Positions 40,650 to 49,852 of a stretch of 64,000 nt of DNA are shown one piece after another. How positions within the stretch are numbered: position 1 is the stretch's first letter; each line of letters begins with the position of its first letter. The stretch spans positions 123,948-187,947 of the forward strand of contig NZ_QLLT01000019.1 of the NCBI RefSeq assembly GCF_003259315.1. The letters are read 5' to 3'. Origin of the DNA: Kitasatospora sp. SolWspMP-SS2h (GTDB lineage Bacteria; Actinomycetota; Actinomycetes; Streptomycetales; Streptomycetaceae). Position numbers and translations under genes: made by a program. The notes beneath the pieces were generated by a model. That model saw only the letters and a program-made list of their open reading frames with translations, was not told the DNA's origin and did no database searches.

Positions 40650-42158
40650 ATGACCGACGCGGTCGGCACGACCTCGGCACCGCCCTCCGGCGCCGCCGAG
40701 CCCTACCGGTGGCGCTGGGTCGCGCTGTTCGTCATCCTCGCCGCCGAGGTGATGGACCTGCTCGACTCCCTGGTCACCAACATCGCCGCCCCCGCGATCC
40801 GGGCGGACATCGGCGGCGGCGAGTCCACCATCCAGTGGCTCGGCGCGGCGTACACGCTGGCGATGGCCATCGGCCTGATCACCGGCGGGCGGCTCGGCGA
40901 CATCTTCGGGCGCCGCCGGATGTTCATGATCGGCGCGGCCGGGTTCACCGTCGGGTCGCTCGCCTGCGGCCTGGCCCAGGAGCCCTGGCAGCTGGTCGCG
41001 GCCCGGGTGCTCCAGGGCCTGCTCGGCGCGGTGATGCTGCCGCAGGGCCTGGGCATCATGAAGGAGGTCTTCTCGCCCAAGGAACAGGGCGCGGCCTTCG
41101 GCATGTTCGGCCCGGTGATGGGCCTGTCGACGGTCAGCGGCCCGATCCTGGCCGGCTGGCTGATCGACGCGGACTTCGCGGGCACCGGCTGGCGGATGAT
41201 CTTCCTGATCAACATCCCGCTCGGCCTGTTCGCCTTCGTCGGCGGCCGGGTCTTCCTGCCCGCCCAGGGCCAGGGCCCGACCGTCCGGCTCGACCTGGTC
41301 GGCGCGCTGCTGGCCGCCCTCGGCGCGGCCACGGTCATCTACCCGCTGGTCCAGGGCCGCGAGCACGACTGGCCGCTGTGGGCGTTCGCACTGCTGGCGG
41401 TCGGCGTCGCCGTGTTCGGCCTGTTCGGCTGGTACGAGGCCCGGCGCAAGGCAGCCGGGGCCGACCCGCTGGTCGAGCCCAGCCTGTTCGCCAAGCGCGG
41501 CTTCAGCGGCGGCATGGTGCTCGGCCTGGTCTTCTTCACCGCGATGACCGGCTTCTGGCTGACGTTCAGCCTGTACACCCAGCTCGGCCTGCACTACAGC
41601 GCCTTCAAGTCCGGCCTGACGGGCATCCCGTCCTCGGTCGGCATGGTGATCGCGTTCGTCGCCTCCCAGGCGCTGCAGAAGTACGGCCGCAGGGTGATGC
41701 ACGTGGGCCTGGTGGTGATGCTGGCCGGCGTGCTGGCCCTGATGTACACCCTGCACAGCCAGGGTACGGGCGTCACGCCCTGGCAGATGGTGCCCTCGCT
41801 GGCGGTCAGCGGCCTGGGCATGGGCCTGGTGATGGCCCCGTTCTTCGGCATGGTGCTCGCCTCGGTGGACGTGCACGAGACCGGATCGGCCTCCGGCACG
41901 CTGACGTCCGTGCAGCAGCTCGGCGGTGCCCTGGGCAGCGCCATCCTGGGCACGGTCTTCTTCGAGCGCCTGAAGACCTCGGACTTCGCCGGCGCCGAGC
42001 AGACCACCCTGTGGACCGAGGTCGGTCTGCTGGTGGCGGTCTTCGCGGCGATCTTCCTGCTCCCGATGCACGGCCGCCCCGAGCACGAGGGCGCGGAGGA
42101 CGGCGGGGCCGAGGAGGAGGGCGCGCTCCGCAAGGAGGGCGAGCACCAGCCCGCCTGA
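40650..42158 (+). CDS. MFS drug exporter, DHA2 (14-helix) family
   Basis: 502 residues from the ATG at 40650, with AGGAG 6-7 nt upstream. About 14 membrane helices; motif A GGRLGDIFGRRRMFM between helices 2 and 3, D-rich helix 1 (AEVMDLLDSLVTNIAAPAI), and motif C GPILAGWL near 170. This is the proton-driven multidrug group (EmrB/QacA type). The acidic cytosolic tail holds EHEGAEDGGAEEEG. It is paired with a divergent TetR regulator, which fits efflux induced by its substrate. The transcript ends in a perfect 20-bp hairpin. Confidence 0.94.
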   Translation: MTDAVGTTSAPPSGAAEPYRWRWVALFVILAAEVMDLLDSLVTNIAAPAIRADIGGGESTIQWLGAAYTLAMAIGLITGGRLGDIFGRRRMFMIGAAGFTVGSLACGLAQEPWQLVAARVLQGLLGAVMLPQGLGIMKEVFSPKEQGAAFGMFGPVMGLSTVSGPILAGWLIDADFAGTGWRMIFLINIPLGLFAFVGGRVFLPAQGQGPTVRLDLVGALLAALGAATVIYPLVQGREHDWPLWAFALLAVGVAVFGLFGWYEARRKAAGADPLVEPSLFAKRGFSGGMVLGLVFFTAMTGFWLTFSLYTQLGLHYSAFKSGLTGIPSSVGMVIAFVASQALQKYGRRVMHVGLVVMLAGVLALMYTLHSQGTGVTPWQMVPSLAVSGLGMGLVMAPFFGMVLASVDVHETGSASGTLTSVQQLGGALGSAILGTVFFERLKTSDFAGAEQTTLWTEVGLLVAVFAAIFLLPMHGRPEHEGAEDGGAEEEGALRKEGEHQPA

Positions 42159-42195
42159 CGCCCCGTCGCACGACACCCCCGCGAGGGGGAGGGGC

Positions 42196-42240
42196 GGGGC
42201 CGGTGGCCCCGGAGCGATGTGCTCCGGGGCCACCGGCCCC
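42196..42240. terminator. Perfect 20-bp bidirectional hairpin
   Basis: The segment 42196-42215 pairs with 42221-42240 without mismatch around a 5-nt GATGT loop, between the convergent MFS and chitinase genes. Confidence 0.96.
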
Positions 42241-42262
42241 GCGCCGCAGGAGGAACGGAGGA

Positions 42263-43882
42263 TCAGCCCTGGTAGGCCGCGAAGAGCTTCGAGAACTGAT
42301 ACGGCGTCTGCGGGACGTTGGTGCACTTGGGCAGCGAACCGGTGCACGCGTTGGCGTCCCGGGTCATCTCCCAGAAGGCCAGCTCGCCGAGGTGGTGCTG
42401 CTGGGCGAAGGCGATCAGCTGCTGCGCGTCGGAGAGGCCGAACACCTCGGAGGCGGTGTCGTTCTGGCCGAGCATCGGGGTGACGCCGACCATGGCGTAC
42501 GCCTGGGCGTCCGTCAGGCCGGTCCACACCGAGCGGATCTGCGCCTGGGTGGACTGCGCGGACTGGATCGCGTAGGCGCCCATCTTCCCGGCCGGGCTCG
42601 GGGCGGCCCAGTCGCCGAAGTCCATCGCCATCACGTTGACCAGGTCGACGGACAGGCCCGCGTTCTTGGCGGACTGCAGGATGTAGACGCCGTCCGCGGT
42701 CAGGCCGCTGGGCAGCACCGGCAGGGTCAGACTGACCTTCAGGTCGCGGCCCTTGGCCCGCTGCGCGGCCTGGACCTGGGCGAGCGCGGCGGAGCGGCGG
42801 TCGACCGAGGCGTGGTCGGTGACGGCGGTGCCCTCGATGTCGAAGTCCACCCGGTCGAGCGCGTAGACGTCGACGACCTTCTGGTACTGCGCGGCCAGCG
42901 CCGCCACCGTGGTGCAGGACTGGGCGAGTTCGGTGCCGTTGGCGCCGCCGAAGGACGGGCGGACGTCGCCGCCCGCGTCGCGGATCGCGTCCATGTCGGC
43001 CTTGTTCCAACCGGTGGCCGGGTCGTACGCGCCGAACCAGCTGGCGGTGCACGGCTGGCCGCCGTTGATGAGGAACGCCAGCGAGAACTCCTTGACGCCG
43101 CTGGCGGCGGAGAGCGCGGGCAGGCTGGGCGTCGGGTAGGCGCCGAGGTCCACGTAGGGGGCGGCGGTGCCGTCGGCGGTGCCGGTGCCCGCGGTGGCGG
43201 TGACGGCCGCGGAGGCCGCCGATTCGTTGCCCGCCGCGTCGAAGGCGGTGACGGTGAAGGTGTGGCTGCTGCCCTGGAGCAGGCCGCGGACGGTGGCGGA
43301 GGTGCCGGTCACGGTGGCGACCACGGCGGAGCCCTCGCGCACGCGGTAGCCGGCCACCGCCGTGTTGTCGGTGGCGGCCGTCCAGCCGAGGGTGATGCTG
43401 CCCGGCCCGGTGCCGGTCGAGTGCGGCCCGCCGGGGACGGACGGCGCGACGGTGTCGGCGGGCGCGCCCGCGCACGGCTGGTTGTTGATCGCGCAGTTGG
43501 CGGGGGCGCTCTGCACGGCGCCGGTGGTGACGCCGAAGCCGACCGCGGGCGCGGCGGCGCCGGGGGCCAGCGGGGCGGCCCAGGCGGGCGAGGTCACCGT
43601 GTAGCGGGTGCCGGTGGGGGTGGCGGCCGAGCTGAGGGTGCCGTTCCACAGGCTGGAGACGCTCTCGCCGGTCGGCAGGTCGAAGGAGAGCGACCAGCTG
43701 TTGACGGTGGCGTTGGTGTGGTTGGTCACGGTGTACGTGGCCTGGAAGCCGTTCGACCAGCTCTGGCTGACGGCGTAGTCGGCGGTCAGGCCGGAGGCGC
43801 CGGCCGCACCGGCGGCGGTGGCGCCCAGCGGGGCGGCGACCAGGGCCGCGGCCGCGGCGAGGGAGAGGGTGACGCGCCTCAT
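42263..43882 (-). CDS. Secreted GH18 chitinase with N-terminal CBM2 and FN3
   Basis: 539 residues from the ATG at 43882, with AAGGAGGA upstream. Signal peptide to about residue 27. CBM2-like module about 30-125 (NGFQATYTVTNHT, WSLSFDLP, NGTLSS), FN3 about 150-235 (LGWTAATDNTAVAGYRV, TAFDAAGNES), and GH18 about 245-539 with catalytic DFDIE in RVDFDIEG and a PSFGGANG strand. The layout is that of streptomycete chitinases with the binding domain in front. A dre site lies 73 bp upstream, so it shares control with the other chitinase and the LPMO. Confidence 0.94.
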   Translation of the reverse strand: MRRVTLSLAAAAALVAAPLGATAAGAAGASGLTADYAVSQSWSNGFQATYTVTNHTNATVNSWSLSFDLPTGESVSSLWNGTLSSAATPTGTRYTVTSPAWAAPLAPGAAAPAVGFGVTTGAVQSAPANCAINNQPCAGAPADTVAPSVPGGPHSTGTGPGSITLGWTAATDNTAVAGYRVREGSAVVATVTGTSATVRGLLQGSSHTFTVTAFDAAGNESAASAAVTATAGTGTADGTAAPYVDLGAYPTPSLPALSAASGVKEFSLAFLINGGQPCTASWFGAYDPATGWNKADMDAIRDAGGDVRPSFGGANGTELAQSCTTVAALAAQYQKVVDVYALDRVDFDIEGTAVTDHASVDRRSAALAQVQAAQRAKGRDLKVSLTLPVLPSGLTADGVYILQSAKNAGLSVDLVNVMAMDFGDWAAPSPAGKMGAYAIQSAQSTQAQIRSVWTGLTDAQAYAMVGVTPMLGQNDTASEVFGLSDAQQLIAFAQQHHLGELAFWEMTRDANACTGSLPKCTNVPQTPYQFSKLFAAYQG

Positions 43883-43954
43883 GGGCGAGTCCTCCTTGAC
43901 GGTGTGGGGGGACGGGTGGGGGCCGTGGCGCGGAGTGCGCGGGGCGCACTCAAG

Positions 43955-43969
43955 ATGGTCCAGACCAAT
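43955..43969. promoter_or_regulatory. DasR (dre) site upstream of the second GH18 gene
   Basis: ATGGTCCAGACCAAT contains TGGTCCAGACCA, one mismatch from the ideal dre core TGGTCTAGACCA. Confidence 0.88.
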
Positions 43970-44064
43970 CCGGGCCGTCAAGGCGAAGTCCTGCTGTTTT
44001 GCAAGGAGTTGACGGTTCATTCAGGTGCGGTCAGCGCCCCCGGGGCGGGCCTTGGACGACGGAG

Positions 44065-44101
44065 GGCGCGGCCCCCGGAACGTGGGGGAAGGGGCCGCGC
44101 C
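44065..44101 (-). terminator. Terminator of the LPMO gene
   Basis: GGCGCGGCCCC (44065-44075) pairs perfectly with 44091-44101 around a 15-nt loop, 35 bp beyond the LPMO stop. Confidence 0.75.
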
Positions 44102-44135
44102 ACCCGCCTGACACAGGTCAGGCGTCCATGGGCCG

Positions 44136-45059
44136 TCAGGCGGAGACGGCGGCGCCGCGGATCCGGCGGGCCAGGTACACGCCCGAGGCGGTGGCCGACA
44201 GCAGGGCCGCGCCGGCCAGCCCGAGCAGCAGGTCGCCCTGGCCGGGCCGGCCCACCGCGGCGGTGCCGGAGGCGGCCGCGACCGCCTCGGCGGCGGTGAG
44301 GTCGCCGCCGTGGCCGTGGTGCGAGACGGTCGAGCGGGCGGCGCCCGCGTCGATCTGGGCCTGGGTCGGCGCGAGCGGGGCGTTCGCGGCCTGCGGGCCG
44401 ACCGCGGCCGCGGCGGTGGCGGCGCCGAAGTCGAGGTCCGAGCAGCCGTAGAACGCCTCCGGGCTGTCCGAGCGCTGCCACACCATGTAGACCAGCTGGC
44501 GGCCGGTGCGCTGCGGCAGGTTCACGTTGACGTGGTAGTACCCGTTGTCCGAGGTGCGCGCGGTGTCGTAGACCGCGACCGGCGCGGCCAGGTCCAGGTC
44601 GGACCACTTCAGCGGCTTCGTGGGGTCGTAGCCGGCCTTGGTGATGTACAGCTTCATGCTGCCCTGGTGCGGCGCGGTGACCCGGAAGTCGAAGGTCTTC
44701 GCGCCGGCCGTCGCCGGGCTGGCCGGCCAGTCGGTGCGGGCCCAGTCCAGGGCGCGGTACTTGTCGCGGTTGGCCGAGCAGAGGTGGCCGTCCGGAATGA
44801 TCTGCCGGCTCTGGCCGTTGGCGGAGGCGATGTTGACCTCGTTCCAGTCGTACAGCGGCTGGGTGCCGCTGTCCGCGACGAGGTCCTTGCAGACCTGGGA
44901 CTTCGGGGTCTCGGGGCCCTCCGCGTAGCAGGCCGCGATGCGGCTGGGCGGGCCGAACATGGCGCCGTGCGCGGCGGCACTGCCCGCGGCGGCGGTGGTG
45001 GCGACCAGGGCGCCCGCGCCCACCGCGGAAGCGGCGAGCAGGCGGCGGGACCAGGACAT
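44136..45059 (-). CDS. AA10 lytic polysaccharide monooxygenase with C-terminal membrane helix
   Basis: 307 residues from the ATG at 45059, with GAGGAG upstream. The signal peptide ends at AAA30, so the mature protein starts with His31 (HGAMFGPPSR), the first copper-brace residue; His131 in TAPHQGSMKLYIT is the second, and AFYGCSDLDF supplies the aromatic axial residue. The domain ends about residue 220. An Ala-rich linker then leads to a hydrophobic helix and a basic tail (about 275-305, ending RRIRGAAVSA), which would tether the enzyme to the cell. It cuts crystalline chitin or cellulose oxidatively; the nearby chitinases and dre site favour chitin. Confidence 0.92.
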   Translation of the reverse strand: MSWSRRLLAASAVGAGALVATTAAAGSAAAHGAMFGPPSRIAACYAEGPETPKSQVCKDLVADSGTQPLYDWNEVNIASANGQSRQIIPDGHLCSANRDKYRALDWARTDWPASPATAGAKTFDFRVTAPHQGSMKLYITKAGYDPTKPLKWSDLDLAAPVAVYDTARTSDNGYYHVNVNLPQRTGRQLVYMVWQRSDSPEAFYGCSDLDFGAATAAAAVGPQAANAPLAPTQAQIDAGAARSTVSHHGHGGDLTAAEAVAAASGTAAVGRPGQGDLLLGLAGAALLSATASGVYLARRIRGAAVSA

Positions 45060-45186
45060 GGTTCTCCTCGGGAAGGTCGGGTCGGTCGTGGGGGAGGAGC
45101 GGGCACGTCTGCCTGCGGACCGCGAGGAGCGACCCCGGGCCGGCGCGGTGTGGACCCTGCACACCGCGAGCCGTCCGAAGGCTACG

Positions 45187-45202
45187 ATTGGCCTATACCA
45201 AT
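45187..45202. promoter_or_regulatory. DasR (dre)-like site upstream of the LPMO gene
   Basis: ATTGGCCTATACCAAT; on the other strand the core reads TGGTATAGGCCA, 10 of 12 matches to dre, within perfectly symmetric outer arms. It lies 128 bp upstream of the LPMO start. Confidence 0.75.
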
Positions 45203-45929
45203 TGACAAGAGTCGGCCATCCGAGCGCAGTTGGCCGGTGGCGGCATTCGGCCACCGCCACCGTCCGTCCCGCACACCGCATCTGGCGCAGCGTCAGATAC
45301 CGGCCGACGGGCGAACCTCGGCGAACAGCAGGGAAAACGCCCCCGGACCGCCCCCGCACCCGACCGTCCGAAGGCCCACCGCAGGACGCCCCGGGGCGGG
45401 CGAGGGGCGGGCGGGACCGCCGCGGCCCGGGCGGCGGGCGGAAGGGGTTAGGGGGAATCCAAGCCGCGGATAATGCTCCGCTAAGCCGATCCGGCCCCGG
45501 GAGACGGCCGGTCGGGCATGGCGCGGGGGTGTGAACGGACCCGTGCGGACGCTTGCCGGCCGAGCCGGGCGGGACAGGCGATCGGGTCGACCGCCACCTC
45601 CCGCGCGGCGACCTGTACGGCGGTCCGTCCGGTACCGGGACGAGCCGGTGCGCCGCCTCCCTGCCCGGTCTCCACCCGCCACCTCCGGCTCGTCGACGGC
45701 CGCGGGCGCGCAGTGGCTTCCCGAGGTGGTCAGCGACGGGAGGGGCGGTGACGGTGCGGCGGGTTTGGGGTGGGCGGCGCGGGCGGGGGGAGCGGGGGTT
45801 CGTCGGGCGTTCATGAGGGGGCCGGACCGCGGTGGTGTCCCGTTGGGGCGGGGTCGGGAGGTTGGGCGACGCTGTTTCCGCGGACGCTCCCGCAGCCGTG
45901 TCCACCCACCGAACCGAGGGACGGAACCC
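45203..45929. other. Long stretch without a supported gene
   Basis: About 730 bp, very GC-rich, between the LPMO promoter and the next plus-strand gene. Frames are open on both strands but none has a sensible start or composition. A small inverted repeat GCGGA-TAATGC-TCCGC lies at 45466-45481, around a GATAAT sequence that could be a -10 box. Nothing else recognised. Confidence 0.5.
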
Positions 45930-46967
45930 GTGACCCCATCGCGCACCCCCGAGCGCCGCCGCCGACTCGCCCGGCCGTCGGCCGCCCTCGCCCTGGCGGC
46001 CCTCGTCGCCGGGGCACTGACCGCCACCCCGGCCTCCGCCGCCCCCGGCGCGGTGGCCTGGCCCGGAAGTTCCAGCGTCACCACCGCCGACGCCTCGGGC
46101 GTGTTCGGCTCCGACCTGTCCGGCCTCCAGCAGGAGGGCGGCGTGATGTGGGGCGCGCAGAACTCCGGCAAGCTGTGGCGGCTCGTCCCCAACGGCTCCG
46201 GCGGCTGGAAGCCCGACACCGCCAACGGCTGGGGCTCCGGCAAGTCGCTGCGCTTCCCCGGCGGCACCGGAACCCCCGACGACGAGGGCGTCACCGTGAC
46301 CGGCGCGGGCTCGGCCGGCGGCGTGTACGTCTCCAGCGAGCGCAACGCCGACTCCTCCTCCACCAGCCGGCTCTCCGTGCTGCGCTACGACGTCTCCGGC
46401 ACCGGCGGCACGCTGACCGCCACCCGCGAGTGGAACCTCACCCCCGACCTGCCCTCCACCGGCTCCAACGCCGGGCTGGAGGGCGTCACCTGGGTGCCCG
46501 ACGGCTACCTGACCGGCGCGGGCTTCAAGGACGCCTCCACCGGCGCCGCCTACAGTCCGGGCCGCTACGCGGCGCACACCGGCGGCGTGTTCTTCGTCGG
46601 CGTCGAGGGCACCGGCACGGTCTACGGCTACGTCCTGCTGGAGGCCGGCGGCTTCACCAGGGTCGCCACCGTCAGCAGCGGCATGGCCGGCGTGATGGAG
46701 CTGTCCTGGGAGCCGCAGGCCAACCGGATGTGGGTGGTCTGCGACGACACCTGCTCCGGCCAGCTGCGCACCTTCCGGGTCGACGGCAGCGGCGCGTTCG
46801 CCCCCACCGCGGTCTACAAGCGCCCCTCCGGCATGTCGAACCTCAACAACGAGGGCTTCACGCTGGCCGGCGCCGACGAGTGCGTGGGCGGCAGCAAGCC
46901 CGTCTACTGGTCGGACGACAGCAACACCGGCAAGCACGCCCTGCGCAAGGGCGCCATCACCTGCTGA
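45930..46967 (+). CDS. Secreted beta-propeller-like protein, unknown function
   Basis: 345 residues from the GTG at 45930 (GAGGGACGGAAC upstream). Signal peptide to about residue 38 (RRRRLARPSAALALAALVAGAL, cleavage at ASA). The mature part shows repeated blade-like strands: GLQQEGGVMWGAQNSGKLWRL, DDEGVTVTG...GGVYVSSER, LEGVTWVPDGYL, MELSWEPQANRMWVVCDD and LNNEGFTLAG, ending with a Cys. This resembles esterase/lactonase-type or SdiA-regulated six-blade propellers, but no catalytic residues can be named. It is a single gene. Confidence 0.75.
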   Translation: MTPSRTPERRRRLARPSAALALAALVAGALTATPASAAPGAVAWPGSSSVTTADASGVFGSDLSGLQQEGGVMWGAQNSGKLWRLVPNGSGGWKPDTANGWGSGKSLRFPGGTGTPDDEGVTVTGAGSAGGVYVSSERNADSSSTSRLSVLRYDVSGTGGTLTATREWNLTPDLPSTGSNAGLEGVTWVPDGYLTGAGFKDASTGAAYSPGRYAAHTGGVFFVGVEGTGTVYGYVLLEAGGFTRVATVSSGMAGVMELSWEPQANRMWVVCDDTCSGQLRTFRVDGSGAFAPTAVYKRPSGMSNLNNEGFTLAGADECVGGSKPVYWSDDSNTGKHALRKGAITC

Positions 46968-47031
46968 CCGGCCGGTCGCGGTCGGCGGGTCGCGCCGACC
47001 GGAACCGCCGCCCCCGGCCGACACTGGCCGG

Positions 47032-48105
47032 GTGAGCACCCACCCGCCCCACCCGTCCCCGCCGCCGTCCCCCCTGCGCCCGCCCGGCCGCCGCACCGTG
47101 CTGCTGGCCGGGCTGGGCGGCGCCCTGACGGCCTGTTCGTCCACCGGCCGGAGCGGCCCGGACGACCCGAGCGGCCCCGCCAGCCGGAGCAGCCCGGGCG
47201 GCCAGAGCGGCCCCGGCAGCCCCGACAGCCGGAGCGGCTCCGGCAGCCCGACCGCCGGTGCGAGCGCCGCCTTCCCCGCGCCCGCCGCCTGGCAGCCGGG
47301 CCCGGGCGAGCTCCAGCCGGACGTGAAGCTGCGCGCCGTGCAGGTGGTGGAGGCGATCGGCGGGTGGCCGCCGGGCGGGCAGGGGGTGGCGGCGGCCCGT
47401 CAGCGGGTGGCGGCGCTCGGGGTGGACCCGGGGCTGGCCGACCAGGGTGGCCCGCTGCTCGCGGACGCCCCGCGGGCGGCGCTGGAGGTGGTGTACGCCC
47501 AGTACGGCGGGCTGCTGGCGGACTCGGCGAGCGTGCTGGTGGTGTGCCGGCAGTGGCTGGCCGGGCCGGACGGCGCGCCGGTGTCCACCGGCAGCACGGT
47601 CGACGTCCGGCTGAGCAGCGGCTCGCCCCGGTGGAGCGTCACCGCGCTGCACCCGGCCGACCCCGGGGCGGTGGCGGCGACGCTGGGCGATCCGGCGACC
47701 AGGGTGCTGGCGCAGCCGCGGATCGCGCTGCCCCCGGCGGCGGTGGCGGACGTGCGCAGCGGGCAGGTGCACGACGCGCCGCTCACCGCGATGCTGGCGC
47801 TGGCGGGCACGTACGACTTCGAGGTGAGCGTGGTGCGTTCGGGCCACCCGCTGCTGGTGTTCGGCACCGACCGCCGGAGCGACCACCCGCAGGGGCGGGC
47901 GTTCGACACCTGGCGGATCGACGGGCGGGCGGTGGTGGACCCGGCGACCCCGGCCGAACTGGTGGACTCCTTCATGCGGGCGGCCGCGGCGGCGGGCTCC
48001 TACAACGTGGGCGGCCCGCGGCTGCTGTCCGGCGGGGCGACGGCGAACCAGTTCTTCAGCGACGCCACCCACCACGACCACGTGCACGCCGGGTTCCGCG
48101 CCTGA
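47032..48105 (+). CDS. M15-like peptidase-fold lipoprotein
   Basis: 357 residues from the GTG at 47032. The Tat/lipoprotein signal has RRTVLLAGLGGALTAC, with lipid Cys near residue 35, then a Ser/Gly/Pro linker. The C-terminal domain carries SDHPQGRAFDTW and a final DHVHAGF, the S-x-H...D and H-x-H zinc pattern of DD-carboxypeptidase/hedgehog-type M15 enzymes. It probably trims or binds peptidoglycan outside the membrane. The domain between (about 90-200) is not recognised. It is convergent with gdhA across a clean terminator. Confidence 0.78.
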   Translation: MSTHPPHPSPPPSPLRPPGRRTVLLAGLGGALTACSSTGRSGPDDPSGPASRSSPGGQSGPGSPDSRSGSGSPTAGASAAFPAPAAWQPGPGELQPDVKLRAVQVVEAIGGWPPGGQGVAAARQRVAALGVDPGLADQGGPLLADAPRAALEVVYAQYGGLLADSASVLVVCRQWLAGPDGAPVSTGSTVDVRLSSGSPRWSVTALHPADPGAVAATLGDPATRVLAQPRIALPPAAVADVRSGQVHDAPLTAMLALAGTYDFEVSVVRSGHPLLVFGTDRRSDHPQGRAFDTWRIDGRAVVDPATPAELVDSFMRAAAAAGSYNVGGPRLLSGGATANQFFSDATHHDHVHAGFRA

Positions 48106-48202
48106 CCTGCCGCCCGACCTGCCGCCCGATCTGCCGCCTGGCCCGGACGGCGAAGCGCCCCGACGACAGAGCGCCCGGACGGCGAAGCGCCCCGACCGCG
48201 AA

Positions 48203-48232
48203 GGGCCCGGACCGCCGTCGCGGTCCGGGCCC
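48203..48232. terminator. Perfect 13-bp hairpin between convergent genes
   Basis: 48203-48215 pairs with 48220-48232 around a CGTC tetraloop, between the M15-like lipoprotein gene and gdhA. Confidence 0.92.
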
Positions 48233-48248
48233 GGGGGTCGGCGGGGCG

Positions 48249-49628
48249 TCAGATCAGGCCCTGGGCGAGCATCGCGTCGGCGACCAGCTCGAAGCCGGCG
48301 ATGTTCGCGCCCACCACGTAGTTGCCGGGGCTGCCGTACTTCTCCGCGGTGGTGTGGCAGGAGTCGTGGATGTGCTTCATGATCTCGCCGAGGCGGGCCT
48401 CGGTGTGCTCGAAGGTCCACGAGTCGCGGGAGGCGTTCTGCTGCATCTCCAGCGCGGAGGTGGCGACGCCGCCGGCGTTGGCGGCCTTGCCGGGGGCGAA
48501 GGCCGCGCCGGCCTCCTGGAGGACCCGGACGGCCTCGGGGGTGGTGGGCATGTTGGCGCCCTCGGCGACGGCCTTGACGCCGCCCCGGACCAGGGCGAGG
48601 GCGTCCGCCTCGTGCAGCTCGTTCTGGGTGGCGCAGGGCAGCGCCACGTCGCAGGGGACGTTCCACACGCCGGTGCCGGCCACGTACTTCACGTGCGCGC
48701 CGCGGGCCTCGGCGTAGTCGGAGACCCGGCCGCGCCGGGTCTCCTTGACCTCCTTGAGCAGGGCCAGGTCGATGCCCTTCTCGTCGACCACGTAGCCGGT
48801 CGAGTCGGAGCAGGTGAGCACGGTCGCGCCGAGCTGCCGGGCCTTCTCGATCGCGTAGATCGCCACGTTGCCGGAGCCGGAGACCACCACGCGCTGCCCG
48901 TCCAGGCTCTCGCCGCGGGTGCGCAGCATCTCCTCGGTGAACATCACGCAGCCGTAGCCGGTGGCCTCGGTGCGGGCCTGCGCGCCGCCCCAGCCCAGGC
49001 CCTTGCCGGTGAGCACGCCGGACTCGTAGCGGTTGGTGATCCGCTTGTACTGGCCGAACAGGTAGCCGATCTCGCGCCCGCCGACGCCGATGTCACCGGC
49101 CGGGACGTCGGTGTACTCGCCCAGGTGGCGGTGCAGCTCGGTCATGAAGGACTGGCAGAAGCGCATGATCTCGGCGTCCGAGCGGCCCTTGGGGTCGAAG
49201 TCGGCGCCGCCCTTGCCGCCGCCGATCGGCATGCCGGTCAGGGCGTTCTTGAAGATCTGCTCGAAGCCGAGGAACTTGACGATCCCGAGGTTGACCGAGG
49301 GGTGGAAGCGCAGCCCGCCCTTGTACGGGCCGAGGGCGCTGGAGAACTCCACCCGGAAGCCGCGGTTGACGTGGATGCCGCCCCGGTCGTCGGACCACGG
49401 CACCCGGAAGATCAGCTGGCGCTCGGGTTCGCAGACCCGCTCGACGATCCGGGCGTCGACCAGCTCGGGGCGCCGGAGCAGCACCGGGCCGAGGGTGTCG
49501 AGGACCTCGCGGACCGCCTGGTGGAACTCGTTCTCGCCCTGGTTGCGGCGCAGGACTTCCTGGTACAGCGGCTCGATCAGACGGGCGCCGGTGTCGGTGG
49601 ACGCGGCGGTGGTGGGGGTGGCCGGCAT
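48249..49628 (-). CDS. gdhA: NADP-type glutamate dehydrogenase
   Basis: 459 residues from the ATG at 49628, with GGAAGG upstream. It matches the hexameric GdhA: GPYKGGLRFHPSVN, catalytic Lys in PIGGGKGGADFDPKG, DIGVGGREIGYL, SGSGNVAIYAIEKA (nucleotide fold) and PTTPEAV. The length and the absence of extra domains fit the assimilatory NADPH enzyme making glutamate from 2-oxoglutarate and ammonia. A 16-bp inverted repeat lies about 210 bp upstream. Confidence 0.97.
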   Translation of the reverse strand: MPATPTTAASTDTGARLIEPLYQEVLRRNQGENEFHQAVREVLDTLGPVLLRRPELVDARIVERVCEPERQLIFRVPWSDDRGGIHVNRGFRVEFSSALGPYKGGLRFHPSVNLGIVKFLGFEQIFKNALTGMPIGGGKGGADFDPKGRSDAEIMRFCQSFMTELHRHLGEYTDVPAGDIGVGGREIGYLFGQYKRITNRYESGVLTGKGLGWGGAQARTEATGYGCVMFTEEMLRTRGESLDGQRVVVSGSGNVAIYAIEKARQLGATVLTCSDSTGYVVDEKGIDLALLKEVKETRRGRVSDYAEARGAHVKYVAGTGVWNVPCDVALPCATQNELHEADALALVRGGVKAVAEGANMPTTPEAVRVLQEAGAAFAPGKAANAGGVATSALEMQQNASRDSWTFEHTEARLGEIMKHIHDSCHTTAEKYGSPGNYVVGANIAGFELVADAMLAQGLI

Positions 49629-49836
49629 GCGGGCACAACCTTCCGTGGATCGGATGGCGCACGAGGGCGCTCCCGTCCCGGGGGCGCCCCTGGTCCTCCT
49701 CGCCGTCGAGGACCGTCGGCGGCGCGCCTGATACGCGTCGGCCGACGGGGTGGGGACCGGTGGTCAGCACCAGTGTCCCAGGGCTGACCTGCGTCCATCG
49801 ACCGCGCGTCCACGATGTGAACGCTCGAACGGGCCA

Positions 49837-49852
49837 TTTCGGTCACCCGAAA
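49837..49852. promoter_or_regulatory. Inverted repeat TTTCGG-TCAC-CCGAAA upstream of gdhA
   Basis: Perfect 6-bp arms with a 4-bp spacer, in an AT-richer pocket of the 360-bp gap between gdhA and the GH13 gene. It could bind a regulator; it does not match the GlnR box well. Confidence 0.5.

Noticed and set aside
40539..43949. 1136-codon minus-strand frame through the MFS gene
   Set aside because: It spans the antisense of the DHA2 pump and a different frame of the chitinase; composition is Arg/Gly/Ala shadow sequence.
45293..46363. Minus-strand 356-codon frame before and inside the propeller-like gene
   Set aside because: Pro/Arg/Ala shadow with no signal or motif; the plus strand shows a clear signal peptide and repeats.
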